64,000 nt of DNA from Hygrophila difformis (GCA_030278955.1 JAOANR010000001.1:39768890-39832889), one strand, 5' to 3'. Shown: positions 1 to 11,360, counted from the stretch's first letter. Made by a program: numbers and translations. The notes: generated from the sequence alone by a model not told the origin.

Positions 1-342
1 TGTTTTGAACTACGTAATGACTTGATCCCTTCACAGGGTACGTAGGCAACTTGGAAATTTCAATTCTGGGTTCAGTCATATAATAGCAGACAACAACACA
101 CACTTATACAATCACGCAACCAAATAATGTCCGAGCTCGCGAGGAGCTAACGCCCAACTTCGAGGACGAAGTTGATTCCTAAGGGGGAGAGGATGTAACA
201 TCCGAGAAATTTAATTCACGTTCAAAGGAATGGGATAAATTTCTTGTGGAAAGTAGATGGAAATACCCCAACATTAAATTGAGCCCAAAAGAAAGCGAGG
301 GCGCAACTTCGGGGACGAAGTTGATTCTTAAGGGGGGTAGAC
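1..342 (+). mobile_element. 3' end of the internal region of a Tekay/Del-like Ty3/gypsy element
   Basis: This stretch lies just upstream of the LTR that begins at 343 and ends in a purine-rich tract (AAGGGGGGTAG), the usual polypurine primer of LTR retrotransposons. It has no usable reading frame. The junction is present twice: a block around 152-205 (a CTTCGAGGACGAAGTTGATTC-like core, purine tract, then TGTAACATCC) is repeated around 304-352 (CTTCGGGGACGAAG core, purine tract, then TGTAATACCC). The first copy is therefore a truncated second LTR start about 107 bp ahead of the real one. It could come from a partial tandem duplication or a related element. The rest of the element lies left of the window. 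Confidence 0.6.
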
Positions 343-2378
343 TGTAATACCCGGGGTTTTTTACAACGCCCAAAGAAACGAAATAAAATTTATCTCCGAG
401 AAGAAAATAATTTATTACAATAAATTATTGCTCGGAAATGGCGTGACCGATAAATTCAAAGAATTCGAACCCAAATTTTGGTCAAGTCGAAATGGGATGA
501 AAGAGGGAAAGGAAGCCCGAAGATATTCCATGGATTAATCCCAAAAGAATTGGAATTAAATTCAAGAAGGAAAAGAATTTTAATTCCAAAAACCCGTGAA
601 GTCGGAAATAAATTAATTAGATAAATTATTGCACGGGAACCACAGGACGACGAATTCAAGCCGACGGATTCGAACTCGACGAATTCTTGATTTCAAATAT
701 GAAATTCATTGGAGCCAAAATAAAATTTAGAAAGGAATCGTAACCCCAGAAATGACCCGAAAAGTCGAACCGAAAACGTAGAGGATAGAAACCCGATCGA
801 GAAAAGAAGAAAAGACCCGACGAACCACACGGACCGCCGAACCGGCCGGTCCGGCCGGCCCGCGCTCTCCGCGCGCCGCCGCGCGGCCACCGCGCGGACG
901 GAGGAGTCGCGACTCCAGGGCAGACCACGCGTGCTCCGCGCGGACAAAGGCCTATGTGCGCGTCACCAGCGCGCCAGAGGTGCAGGAGGTGTAAACTTTC
1001 TATCCATGGTGATTTTCTTGCCAAAAATCCGTCCTCTATCAAGGGGAAGCGGATCAAGGCAATGGGGGAAGGTTATAGAGGCTGTGTGGCCGCCCCTCCC
1101 CCATAATTTCCAGAAAACAAACCCTAGCCACCTCCAATACCCCTCTCCAAGTTGAAACCTCTTCGAACTCACTTTCCGGCAAGTATTCCGGCGACGGCAA
1201 GGCGAAAGGAACCAAGCCTTGCCCTCTAGACTCTTAGTAAGCAATTGTACAAAGTTTTAATTCGTCCATATATCTCAGAAACTCCCATTCTAACCCTTTT
1301 TCCTCACTACGATTTCCCGTCGGAAAAAGAACAAAAAGCGATCGGAGAAGTTGGCCGTTCGTCGCGACCCTAGGACGTCCGGAAACCCAATCCAGCGACC
1401 CTATCCTCATTCTAAGTAAGTTAAAACCTTACTCACAAATTTTCGTGGTTGTTTGTTGTTTAAATCTCGAGATATTGGCTTGTAACAAAAATCGGTTTTC
1501 AAAAACCCTATTTTCGTCCAATTTTAAAGACTCACCAAAAACTCGGCCTTCGGGAATTCAAACCGAAAACTTTTCAACATAAAAGTTGTTCCTAACACCC
1601 TTATCTATCTTGTGTCCAAATCTCAACCGTTGACATTAAGTTTTGCTATCCCAATTTTCGCCATGAACTTTCTGTATCGAACCGAACAATTTAATTCTGT
1701 GACAGATTCCTTCATTCAACTTGATGCATGTTTTTCACCCATTTTTAGAATGATTTAACTTTGCATTTCTAAACAAAAGTTGTAGATAATTGTGTCTAGA
1801 TTATGCCTACAAAATTTCACGAATTTTGGTGTTCATTTGATATGTCAAACGGCCAAGTTTTTAGAACTGTTTTGAATTCGTTTTAAGGGCCATGAGTATG
1901 CAGTGAGTTGCACTCGATTTTTGAGTACCAAGAATTCATTATTTCCAAAAACTTAAAACATGAAAGTTGTTCCTTAATGTGTCGTGTAGCTTCTGTAAAA
2001 ATTTCACATCGATTGGTTTTGAAATGAATTTTTAATCGGCGTTGCACGAACCTGTGACGAAAACAGTTTTCAAGACATAAATTATTCTTTGCAATAAACT
2101 CAAATTTCAACTCACTTCGGAACCTTATTTCCAAAAACTTAAAACATGAAAGTTGTTCGTATGTGTGTTTTTGAATTACTGTAAAAATTTCAGAATTCTT
2201 GGAGAAAGGACGAATTTTAAATTAAGAAAGGCGTAAACTGCCTCGAATAGGATTTTTCGAACTTGAGAAAACTCGAACTATGAAAACGCGATATCGATCA
2301 TTTGATAACCTTGAAATACGAACTTTCGAAAAATCGCGTTCACTAGGCTGAGCCGATCTTCATACTATCATTATCTTT

Positions 2379-2812
2379 GAGACTGCCTCGTTAGTGGTCT
2401 CCTTACTATCTGAGATTGCCTCGTTAGTGATCTCGCGCGCTGTATTTGTGGATCGCCTCGTTAGTGGTCCTACTATCTTTTTGGATCGCCTCGTTAGTGG
2501 TCCTACTATCTTTTGAGACTGCCTCGTTAGTGGTCTCCTTACTATGCCAAAACGGCAGTTGTGCACATGGCCTGCCAAATCGGCAGTGGGAAATACACGG
2601 CCTGCCCGAGTGGTAGTGAAACCGTTTGAAAGGCCTGTCAAACGACAGTTGATATACATGCCTGTCAAATTGACAGTAGATACGCACGGCTTGCCGAAAT
2701 GGCAATCGAGATACATGGCTAGCTAAAACGGCAGTCAATACTGATATGGCTGCGGCCGCCGGTTCACCGGCTAACTGATTATGATTCTTGAGATTGCCTC
2801 GTTAGTGATCTC
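2379..2812. repeat. Hairpin repeat family A: six copies of a CCTCGTTAGTG-loop hairpin
   Basis: Five copies lie at 2379-2401, 2412-2434, 2450-2470, 2483-2503 and 2515-2537, about 32-38 bp apart; a sixth lies at 2790-2812. All share the core CCTCGTTAGTG, flanked by two 5-nt arms able to pair. The arms are GAGAC/GTCTC (copies 1 and 5), GAGAT/ATCTC (copies 2 and 6) and GGATC/GGTCC (copies 3 and 4). The loop sequence is constant while arm changes come in matching pairs, so pairing is kept when the sequence changes. The function is unknown. Confidence 0.8.
2545..2736. repeat. Hairpin repeat family B: seven degenerate units of about 30 bp with a CTGYC/GRCAG stem
   Basis: This array lies between the fifth and sixth copies of family A. 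Stem-loops are at 2545-2557 (TGCC/GGCA), 2572-2586 (CTGCC/GGCAG), 2602-2616 (CTGCC/GGTAG, with a G-T pair), 2635-2648 (CTGTC/GACAG), 2662-2676 (CTGTC/GACAG) and 2691-2705 (TTGCC/GGCAA); a decayed seventh lies near 2719-2734. Loops are 4-5 nt and A-rich. Between stems a linker of the type TNGATAYACATG recurs. As in family A, both arms change together. The copies differ too much to be a recent microsatellite. Confidence 0.8.
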
Positions 2813-3488
2813 CCTTGTGTGGTGTCCTCTTCTTAGTTTACGGGATGAAATATAAAAGACTTGTGTGAGTGTTTATTTACGCTTAAATCGTATTTTCTAT
2901 GTTTTTAAATTATGTATTCAAATTACGCGTCTGAAATTATGCTTTAAATTATGCTTTTAAATTAAGTCCTTAAATTATGTATTCTCGTCTTGAATAAATT
3001 AATCATGCTTTTCCGCTGCAAGTAAACTATGAATTTTAAATTAATTTCGTAACGCATGAAAAGTGTAATTTCAAGTAAACACATGTAACCCCTTAAATTG
3101 TTAGTTAGGGATTAACTTACTCAGTATTTTATATACTGATAAAACCCGTTGTTCATTTTTTTTTCCATTACAGAGTACGGAGCATGATCATGCATCGGGG
3201 GATTACTTTGGGCATTTAATTATTTGTTTTACATGATGTGCATACGGGCTTGTTAACCCGAGTTTTGGCCATGTCGGCCCTGTATTTTAATTTCCGCTGC
3301 AACTTATTATTTTTATCATGTATGGATGATATTACATTATTATTTTTAAGTAATTCCGGACTTGCTTTTAAAACATTTTCCAACGCTCATAGCCTTGCAT
3401 CTCTTTAGCAAGCTCGGAGAAACCGTGTCTTGCTAGGGAGGTGCGGCGGTGACACCTCGGCCTGGGTTATCAAATCCGGGGTGTTACA

Positions 3489-4733
3489 CTGGTTCTCTGA
3501 TTTTGCCAATTATCTAGCTTGTAAAATTATTCCGAAGTTTAAAGACTCACATCAGAAGTTGAGATTTTTCAGAGAAAATCAGAAGTACTACTGGGATGAC
3601 CCTTTCTTATTTAAGTTTTGTTCAGACCAAGTTATCAAACACTGTGTTCATGAGAAAGAAGGATTCCAAATTGTTAGGAAATGTCATGAGAATCCTTTAG
3701 GAGGCCATCATGGCCCTGCAAGAACAGCTAGAAAGGTTCTAGACTGTGGTTTCTTTTGGCCAACTATCTTTTTGGATTGCAAGAAACTTATAAAGATGTG
3801 TGACAGATGCCAAAGATTGGGAAATGTTTCAATGAGGGAAGAAATGCCAAAAAAATGAATCTTAGAAGTAGAAATATTTGATGTCTGGGGGATTGATTTT
3901 GTGGGACCTTTTTCCCCTTCATTTGGTAATCATTACATTTTAGTAGCTGTGGACTATTTCTCAAAATGGGTTGAAGCAGTAGCCTTGCCTAATAATGAGA
4001 CTAAACAAGTAACCAAATTTCTTCAAAAGAACATTTTCACAAGGTTTGGAGCCCCTCGTGCCATAATATCTGATGGGGGATCTCACTTTGTGAATAAGCT
4101 TTTTGAGAAATTACTTAAGCAGTATGGTGTGCATCATAAAGTTAGATATCGCCATATCATCCTCAAACAAGTGGACAAGTGGAGGTATCCAACAGAGAGA
4201 TCAAGCACATTTTACAGGCTTCTGTAAATATTACAAGGAAAGAATGGTCCAAGAAACTTGATGATGCCTTATGGGCATACAAGACTGCTTTTAAGACTCC
4301 TATATGAATGTCCCCTTACAGATTAGTTTTTGGCAAAGCTTGTCACCTTCCAGTTGAGTTAGAACATAGAGCATATTGGGCCATCAAGATGCTCAATATG
4401 GATGTCCAATCGGGGCAAGAAAAGAGAAAATTTGATCTGTCGAAATTGGAAGAAATGAGATTAGAAGCTTATGAAAGCAGCAAGATTTATAAAGATCGAA
4501 CCAAGAAAATTCATGATGCAAAAATAAAATATAAAGAATTTTATGTTGGTCAAATGGTTTTTCTTTATAATTCTCGTTTGAAATTGTTTCCAGGAAAGCT
4601 GAGATCAAGGTGGACAGGGCCGTTCCCCGTTGTAGCTGTTCATGATAAGGGAGCTGTCACAATTATGCTAAATGAAGGAGAAAAGACTGTAAATGGGCAC
4701 AGGCTTAAGAATATATTGGTCAACAAGATTTAA
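3489..4733 (+). pseudogene. Athila-like Ty3/gypsy integrase relic
   Basis: This is the 3' part of a gypsy pol gene. It opens with the integrase zinc-binding region (a CVHEKEG block, then a GGHHG motif and a CDRCQR end), passes through [12 protein letters not shown] and the second catalytic aspartate in IISDGGSHF, and continues past the [19 protein letters not shown] block to a C-terminal part with [20 protein letters not shown] and ending near 4733. It is broken by a stop at 3856, a frameshift near 4148 just before the PYHPQTSGQ block, and a TGA near 4305 that replaces the expected glycine before MSPYR. The wording matches Athila elements as I know the family. The Tekay-like LTR cuts off its 5' side, so reverse transcriptase is not visible here. 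Confidence 0.85.
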
Positions 4734-5825
4734 ATATTCAAACCGAATATTTGGAAAATCCAAAATTTTTCTGAGTTTCTGGATTAAAAAAAAGGGGGTG
4801 GGATACTACACAGGTTAACAGAGTAGTATTCCCTTTTTCTTATGATTATTGATTATTCTTTTTTTTTTGTTGTTTTTCAGGAATTCAAGAAATGAAGCTG
4901 TGATGAACTAAGAAGGAAAAGAAGGAATTTTTCAATCAGGTTTTGAGTATTAAGCATTTGTTTCTTTTTATTCAAGTGTTCGTGCTTTGACTCACGCTTT
5001 GTTAAAATTTACAAAGCGAGGTGAAAGGTTCAAGTTTTGATTGATATGCAAAATTTGATCAGGATTATTCTTTGATGTCATTACTAGATGAATAGTTTGA
5101 AGACTTTGTGATTTTATTGACTTGAGTGATTTGCATACTATAAACAACAAATTGCACCAAGATTAGAAGGATTGATCTGATCTATTCTCTCTTGAAAGAT
5201 GAGTGTGCATATTAGTGAATGATGGATTCAAGGCCGGAACAAGGGAATAATAGAAACAAACGTGGTAAAACAATATGGATATACATAGCTGGCACAGCTA
5301 CCCCTCTGACTTAAGAGTTGAAAAACTCTAAAAAGAGCAAGGTTAAGGGTAGGGGAGTTGAAGTTTCATCTGCAATTCAGGATATGAGATTCCTCCTGAT
5401 AATGTGAAACCGAGCTATTGCAAGCCATGAAAAGCCACCCCTTTTTTTTAAAGAAAAAAAAGGAGAAATTTTAAATATTTGTAGTTTTGGCCAAGAATTC
5501 AGAAACACAAAGTATGCACATAAGTTGGACAGGATTGAGCGTGAAAGGAGAGATTTGACTAACTAAGGAGCAAAACAATAGTTCACAAAAATGCAAATCA
5601 GTTTTTTTTTAATATCTTTATGAAGACAGGTAAATCAGGAGTCGGGTATGAAGCATCAATCAGTTGAATGAGTTGAGCTTGAGATAATTGAAAAAGAGAA
5701 GGCAATGATCCAGGGAAGATCTTTTAATAATATTTAAATTTTGGAAGCCACAAATTGGACTTGTTCTTTGAAACTTTATAAGTTTCTTACCACTTGAGGA
5801 CAAGTGGTTCTAAATGTGAGGATGG
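4734..5825 (+). mobile_element. Noncoding 3' internal region of the Athila-like element
   Basis: No coding frame is supported between the integrase relic and the LTR. A purine run followed by GGGGGTGGGATAC at about 4785-4803 looks like an extra polypurine tract. The true tract is probably the stretch ending near 5825, TTGAGGACAAGTGG...GTGAGGATGG, which is the usual wording just before Athila LTRs. A hairpin with arms CACGCTTTGT and ACAAAGCGAGGTG lies near 4991-5026 and shares the CTCGC/GCGAG theme seen in the adjacent LTR. There is no env-like frame, although some Athila elements carry one here. Confidence 0.6.
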
Positions 5826-6388
5826 TGATGACAGTCACTGGTGACTGTCATTTTCATCCAATTTTGTGTCTTAGAGATAATGTTTGATCATATTTTTCCT
5901 AGATTTTTAATCAAGAATGGGAGAAGATATGAAAAGATCTCAGAAAGATCAAGATCAGGAGGATGTTTGGAAATTGCACAAAATAGCCTGAAAGTTGTAG
6001 ATTTTTACATAAGTGTCTCTCGCCATGTTTTTATTTGAACTAATCCTCGCTTCGTTGATCAAGCAGGGTACAAGTTACAAGCTCGCAGTAAACATTGCGA
6101 GGGAAGAATGGGAATGTCGCGGGGACCTTAATCTGGACAAGTCCAAGGAAAAGTGCAAAATTGAAGGCTACGCAGTGATCAAGTTGACATCGCGTGCGGA
6201 AGAAGTCAACGCGAGATGGAAACTAGAAGAGTTACGGCGAGAGGAAGTAAGATCGAGATTGCCTCGCCTTAATGAGAAAGATAACTTCATTTTGACTTAC
6301 GCTTAGAAGGAACTAGGACAAGGCGTGAGGAGAGCTACTCTGACGCGAGCAGTTATTTTCCAAGGCGGAAAGCAGTTACTATGCACAT

Positions 6389-6397
6389 CTATAAATA
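6389..6397 (+). promoter_or_regulatory. TATA box of the Athila-like LTR
   Basis: CTATAAATA lies about 560 bp into the LTR and is followed by a purine-rich stretch suited to a transcript start near 6420. The long inverted repeat begins about 50 bp further on, so any transcript from here would contain both arms. Confidence 0.5.
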
Positions 6398-6466
6398 AGA
6401 CACTTGGGAGATCAGCTCAGAACAACTGGAGGACGAAAAGAATAGCTCAGTTTTTCTCCCGTTCAT

Positions 6467-7335
6467 AAATTTCCTGAGAATTATTATCAATCAGATTATA
6501 ATTCGGAAGATGATTCAAATATGAATCTGCAAATCTGACTAACATTTTCATATCAAATTTCCAAACCGAACATTAAAACTGAAGTTTATATCTCTCGAAC
6601 AGAGTTAAAGAATATCAATTCCAGCTAAATCATTCAAGATTGCTACCAAAGATAAAAACAAGAGATCAAAAATCCAATCTTCCTTCATATATCATGAATT
6701 GCAAGAAAATTAAAAACGAGTACACCAGGAAATCTGATTGAAATCAGAATATCGCGAATTTGATCGAAGAAGTCGGTAAAACAAGATGGCGATCGTCATA
6801 ATGGATGAACAGTAGATTTCATTGAATTTCATTAGTAGATTAGTTAGTAGGGTTTACTTTTCTGCAATTTCATTTCGTGTTCTTCAGATTTGTAATTCGA
6901 TTCGCAGTAGATTTCTTTGAATTTCATTAGTAGATTAGTTAGAGAGTACTCTGGAAAGAAGGATTTGCTATTGGATTGATTCTGTTCATCCATTATGATG
7001 ATCGCCATCTTATTTTACCGACTTCTTCGATCAAATTCGCGATATTCTGATTTCAATCTGATTTCCAGGTGTACTCGTTTTTAATTTTCTTGCAATTCAT
7101 GATATATGAAGGAAGATTGGATTTTTGATCTCTTGTTTTTATCTTTGGTTGCAATCTTGAATGATTTAGCTGGAATTGATATTCTTTAACTCTGTTCGAG
7201 AGATATAAACTTCAGTTTTAATGTTCGCTTTGGAAATTTGATATGAAAATGTTAGTCAGATTTGCAGATTCATATTTGAATCATCTTCTGAATTACCGAA
7301 TTATAATCTGATTGACAATAATTCTCAGGAAATTT
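6467..7335. repeat. Large inverted repeat, arms of 344 and 352 bp around a 173-bp spacer
   Basis: The left arm (6467-6810) is the reverse complement of the right arm (6984-7335) at roughly 98 per cent by eye: about seven or eight substitutions and one 8-9 bp indel near the outer end. The spacer holds two direct copies of a 37-bp sequence (6811-6847 and 6906-6942) that differ at one base. A transcript would fold into a near-perfect double-stranded RNA. The arms have no coding content that I can recognise. Confidence 0.9.
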
Positions 7336-9448
7336 GAATGTTATTATTGAGTTAGGTATTATCTTGGTAGAATTATTGATTTCATAAAGTTTCAACTGTT
7401 GCGTAAACTTTGATTTTAAATCTTAATGCAACTTTTAAAGATTAGTGTTAAGATTAATTGAAGTTCTTAAAGACCCATGCAGTGTTAAACATGGTGTGAT
7501 AATCTTTAAGAATTAAATACTCTGAACACTTAATCTTTCAAGAGAATATGATTCTTTCCTCGCTATATTCTAATTGAAAGAGTGAGGCGAGGAAGAATTA
7601 TAATCAATTACAGAGTCTTGCCTTTTACCTTCATATAAGGATTTATCATCGCTACATTCGTATAAAGATAGCGCGAGGAGTTATCCTAACACTTTATTCA
7701 TAAACAAGTTATGTCAGGGCCCCCGCGATGTTCATTTGGACAAAGCGAGGGAGTTATCCTAATATAGCGTCAGAATTGGTTCCTACTCTTAGGATGCCAA
7801 GGATTTATTCTATATAGGTATATAACCCCTATTCTATAAACGGGAATTGAGTAACCTCGCTGCATTTTTTCCAAATTTACTGCGAGAGATTCAGTTCTCT
7901 GTATTAACTAAATCTGAGGAATATTCTTTGAATAATAGCTCCCTCCACGCCGTACAGATATAGAGCGCGGAAAACTAGAATTTTCATAGTTTGAAACCCA
8001 AGACAGTTACTGCGAGCTATCTTGGACATTTATTTTGCAGAATTATTTCTCAAATCTTTTTCATGGGAAAGTAATTTCCTAATTCTTTCTAGCTACTACT
8101 CTATATTTTTGGAGCACCATAGCGTTTTCCTTAAGAGGACTCAGAACCCTCTTCGTTTCTTTATACATATATTACTACTTATACCTATGATATTTTGGGA
8201 TATTTCCCAGACTATGTTGAGTATTCCTACTTCTTAATATAGACTTACATTTCATACTTGAAATTCATATGATTACTTCCACTAGCACATTGAGAGAGAT
8301 GATGATATAAGTTTCCCCAAACATTATTTACTCAGGTTGATAAAGAACAAACTTGTTCTTTAGTTGGGCATTCAGTACCTGTCGTTTAAAAGGGAAAGAT
8401 GTTTCAAAAACCATCTTTTGTCCAAATAATTAATGAGAATCTGGAAGAGTTAACTTCCAGGGTTCATAGTTTTATGATTCTTTATTCATATGCTATGGGT
8501 AGGAGGTTAAGCAACTTCCTGAATTTCATTAATCCTGAGTCAAGTCATGGGTATTTAGAATTGTTTATAGAGAATTCTTATGCTAATACATCTGTATGAA
8601 TCTGAGTAGTCCAGATAAGTCAATGATTTTGAATAGCAATTTCATCTTGATATACTTACAGGACTATTATTTCTTATAAATACTTGAAGGAATTACTCTG
8701 AGAAGTTAAGTCTTGTGTAACCATTGGATGATAGATTTAAATACTTGCTTTTCATTTCTTGTAAAGGACATCCAATATAAGGGCATACGATACTTATCCA
8801 TCCCCAGAGTAATAAAGAGAGTAACTTCAACTTCAGATGAGTGCATGATGATTTAGATGTGACCTTGGGTTTTCAATGGCTTAATCAGAATCTGAAAGAG
8901 ACGGATTAAGTCATAATTCTCAAAGCTTTTGCTAGGCAATGAGTCTGACCGATCATTCCCTAGTAATTCTATCTCATGATTTCTGTGCGTAAAAATGTCA
9001 TGACACTGGATCACCATTACTTGTCTTGGGAAAGTGACCAAAGACATGAAGATTTGATTAACCTGCATAAAGGATTTTTCTTATCTCAATGAGCTCTCGT
9101 TTTATTACTAATTATTGAAGTATGATTACTTCATCATAGTCCTATTTTGTTTGATTGTCATTGAGTCTACAACATCTTTAACTTATGAATTCATAAATTC
9201 ATTTTATCATTGCTTTTAATAGAACTTGCTTTTATTTTCTTTACAGCTTTTATGCATTTTACTTATCAGTAGCATTTCGTTAGATAACATCATTACACCA
9301 ATCATAAACCAGAGGAAGTACTAAGTTCTAGAATCTGTAATTCTATCAAAACACTTCTATCGTGTAACTCTCCAGAGAACGATCCCGACAATTAAAAATA
9401 AATACTGCAGGCTTGATACCGTGCGCTTTCGGTAGGCAAATTAGGCAT

Positions 9449-11360
9449 GCTCTTGAACAATCCGATGAGAATTATAGTTTAAAGAAAGTCGAGAGTTATG
9501 TAGCAGGTTTGTGCCTAAAAGCTTCACCCACGTGTCATCGAAGTTCATAGCTTCCATTACTCTGATTAATACTTCCCATGATACGTTATCGTATGCCTTT
9601 GCAAAATCTAGCTTCACAACAAAGCCCCGCCGCCCTGCTTTTTGAGTCGAATGAATTACCTCAGCAGCCACCAAAACACCATCCATTATTTGTCTCCCTT
9701 TCATAAAGGCTATTTGATAAGCTCCTACCAAATCACTTATAACATTCTGTAGTCTTCGAGCCAATATTTTTGCCACAATCTTGTATACACTTCCGACTAA
9801 AGAAATAGGCCGAAAGTCCCCTAAAGTCATTTGGATTATCAACCTTTGGGATGAGCTTTACAAAAGAACTACCCATTTCCCTTGGAAGGCAGCCACCACT
9901 ATCCAGTACTTTAAAAACTTCCATTAGATCGCCCTCGATTGTTCCCCAAATTTTTTTGTAGAAGCCCATTTTAAAACCGTCGGGGCCGGGAGCCCTATTC
10001 CCGTCGCAACTCCACACTGCCTCTCTAACCTCTTCCTCAGAAAAATTCCGTACCAGCCACCTCTTATTTTCCGCTCCCATCTTAACCAACCCCAAATGAT
10101 CAAGCTTGAAAATAATTTCCTGCTTCTGTATAAACATACTTTGAAAGTAAGAAAAAACCCTTTTTTTAATTTCCACCGGATCGTCTTCCATCACCCCATC
10201 TATTTTAATAGCAGCAATATGGCCTCTCTTTCTATTTATTGAAGTCACGGCATGCAAGAACCTTGTATTTAGATCGCCATCCTTTATCCACCTCACTCTG
10301 GATTTTTGAAACCAGTGTCTTTTCTCCGCTAAAAACAATTTTTCCAATTCCTTTTTCTTCCCAATCCATTCTGTTTTAACCTCCTCCGTCACATCTCTCA
10401 CATTAAAACTTTCTTCAATTGTATTGATTTCTTCCATTAATTGCTTCGTTCTATTTTCCAGCTCGACAGCCCCGTAACCGTCCCATTCCTTAATTTTTAT
10501 TCCTTAATTTTTCCTTTCAACGCTCTAAGTCTCCCAAAAATCTTGCTCCCTCTGCTAGGCCCTGCCACATCCCACGCCGCCCTAACTAATTCGCCAAAAG
10601 CTCTCTCATCCATCCAGTAATTATACATTCGAAACGGTTTCTAACCCCAATCTTTCTCCTCGATCTCCAAGCTGACCGGGTAATGATCCGAGAGAATCGA
10701 ATCACACCGTCGTTGTATAACAGCTCCTGATATACTCAGCCACCCAGGTGATATTAAGAATCTATCCAACTGACTACGCGCTTTACCCCCCCCCCCCCCC
10801 AATCCACGTAAATTGCCCATCCTCCATCGGTAAATCTACCAACCCCAAGTGATTTATAAACTCCCTGAACTCTCTACCCGATCCTCGGACTTCGCTAGCT
10901 CCAACTCTTTCTCCCTCGCTCACCACTGAATTAAAATCTCCTAATATGCACCACAAATCCCCATTCGCTGCATCGATTTTTTGGGCCGCTATACTCCAAA
11001 ACTCTCCTCTGTCTTGTCTGTTATTGGGTGTATGTACACAAATAAAATTCACATCCTGGACTATTCCACAAATGTTACCCTTTATCCAGATATAATTATG
11101 GGCCTGTTCAATCACTTGAAAATGGCAACAATTATCATCCCAAATTATCAGAATACCTCCTGCATTGCCGACAGCAGGTTGTGAATAGAACTTGCACTCC
11201 TTTGATCCCCATAATCGGCAAACCAGCCCCTCCCTGATCTCCATATCTTTGTCTCTTGAAAACACCCGATGATAGGCCTACTTTTCTTACACAACCGCAT
11301 CAATGCTCTCCTCCTCACCCCACCATTCAAAACTCTCAAACTACATGTTATGATCTTCAT
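9449..11360 (-). pseudogene. LINE 1 ORF2 relic: endonuclease and first half of reverse transcriptase
   Basis: The protein would start MKIIT and run into an endonuclease/exonuclease/phosphatase domain: the QETK motif with the catalytic glutamate near the start, then GDFNSVVSEGER and SDHYPV further on. The reverse transcriptase follows, with APGPDGFKMGFYKK, DFRPISLVGSVYK and VKLDFAKAYDNVSW blocks. It ends before the catalytic ADD motif because the element is cut at the LTR edge. The frame breaks near 11265, at a run of 15 C (10786-10800, plus strand), with a stop near 10500 and a shift near 9840. The normal product nicks target DNA and copies LINE RNA; this copy cannot. Confidence 0.85.

Larger units (their letters stand above)
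343..3488 (+). mobile_element. 3' LTR (about 3.1 kb) of a Tekay/Del-like Ty3/gypsy element
   Basis: The LTR starts TGTAATACCCGGGG and ends CCGGGGTGTTACA, an imperfect inverted terminus with TG...CA ends typical of this gypsy group. It follows a polypurine tract, and directly after it an Athila-like integrase frame starts mid-protein, which fixes the right edge. The 5-bp duplication cannot be tested because the left end of the element is outside the window. A block at about 838-935 is strongly GC-rich and palindromic (CCGGCCGG and CGCGCGG motifs). Short hairpin repeats fill 2379-2812 and are listed separately. No coding frame is evident. The length suits the long-LTR Tekay/Del lineage. Confidence 0.75.
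5826..9448 (+). mobile_element. Athila-like 3' LTR, about 3.6 kb
   Basis: The start is placed at TGATGACAGTCACTGG, directly after the polypurine tract. The minus-strand LTR at 40570-44915 also starts TGAT followed by a small inverted repeat. Near the right end is GAACGATCCCGACA followed by GATACCGTGCGCTTTCG at about 9370-9433; the minus-strand LTR carries a closely similar pair of motifs. The right edge is set by where the LINE reading frame resumes, so it is good only to about 20 bp. The LTR holds a TATA box at 6389, a large inverted repeat at 6467-7335, and CTCGC/GCGAG palindromes at 6012-6360 and 7555-7960. The ORF-sized stretch at 6013-6306 shows no family match and is taken as noncoding. 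Confidence 0.65.

Noticed and set aside
6013..6306. 97-codon ORF in the Athila-like LTR
   Set aside because: Lies in the LTR upstream of the TATA box, matches no family and owes its openness to GC-rich palindromes.
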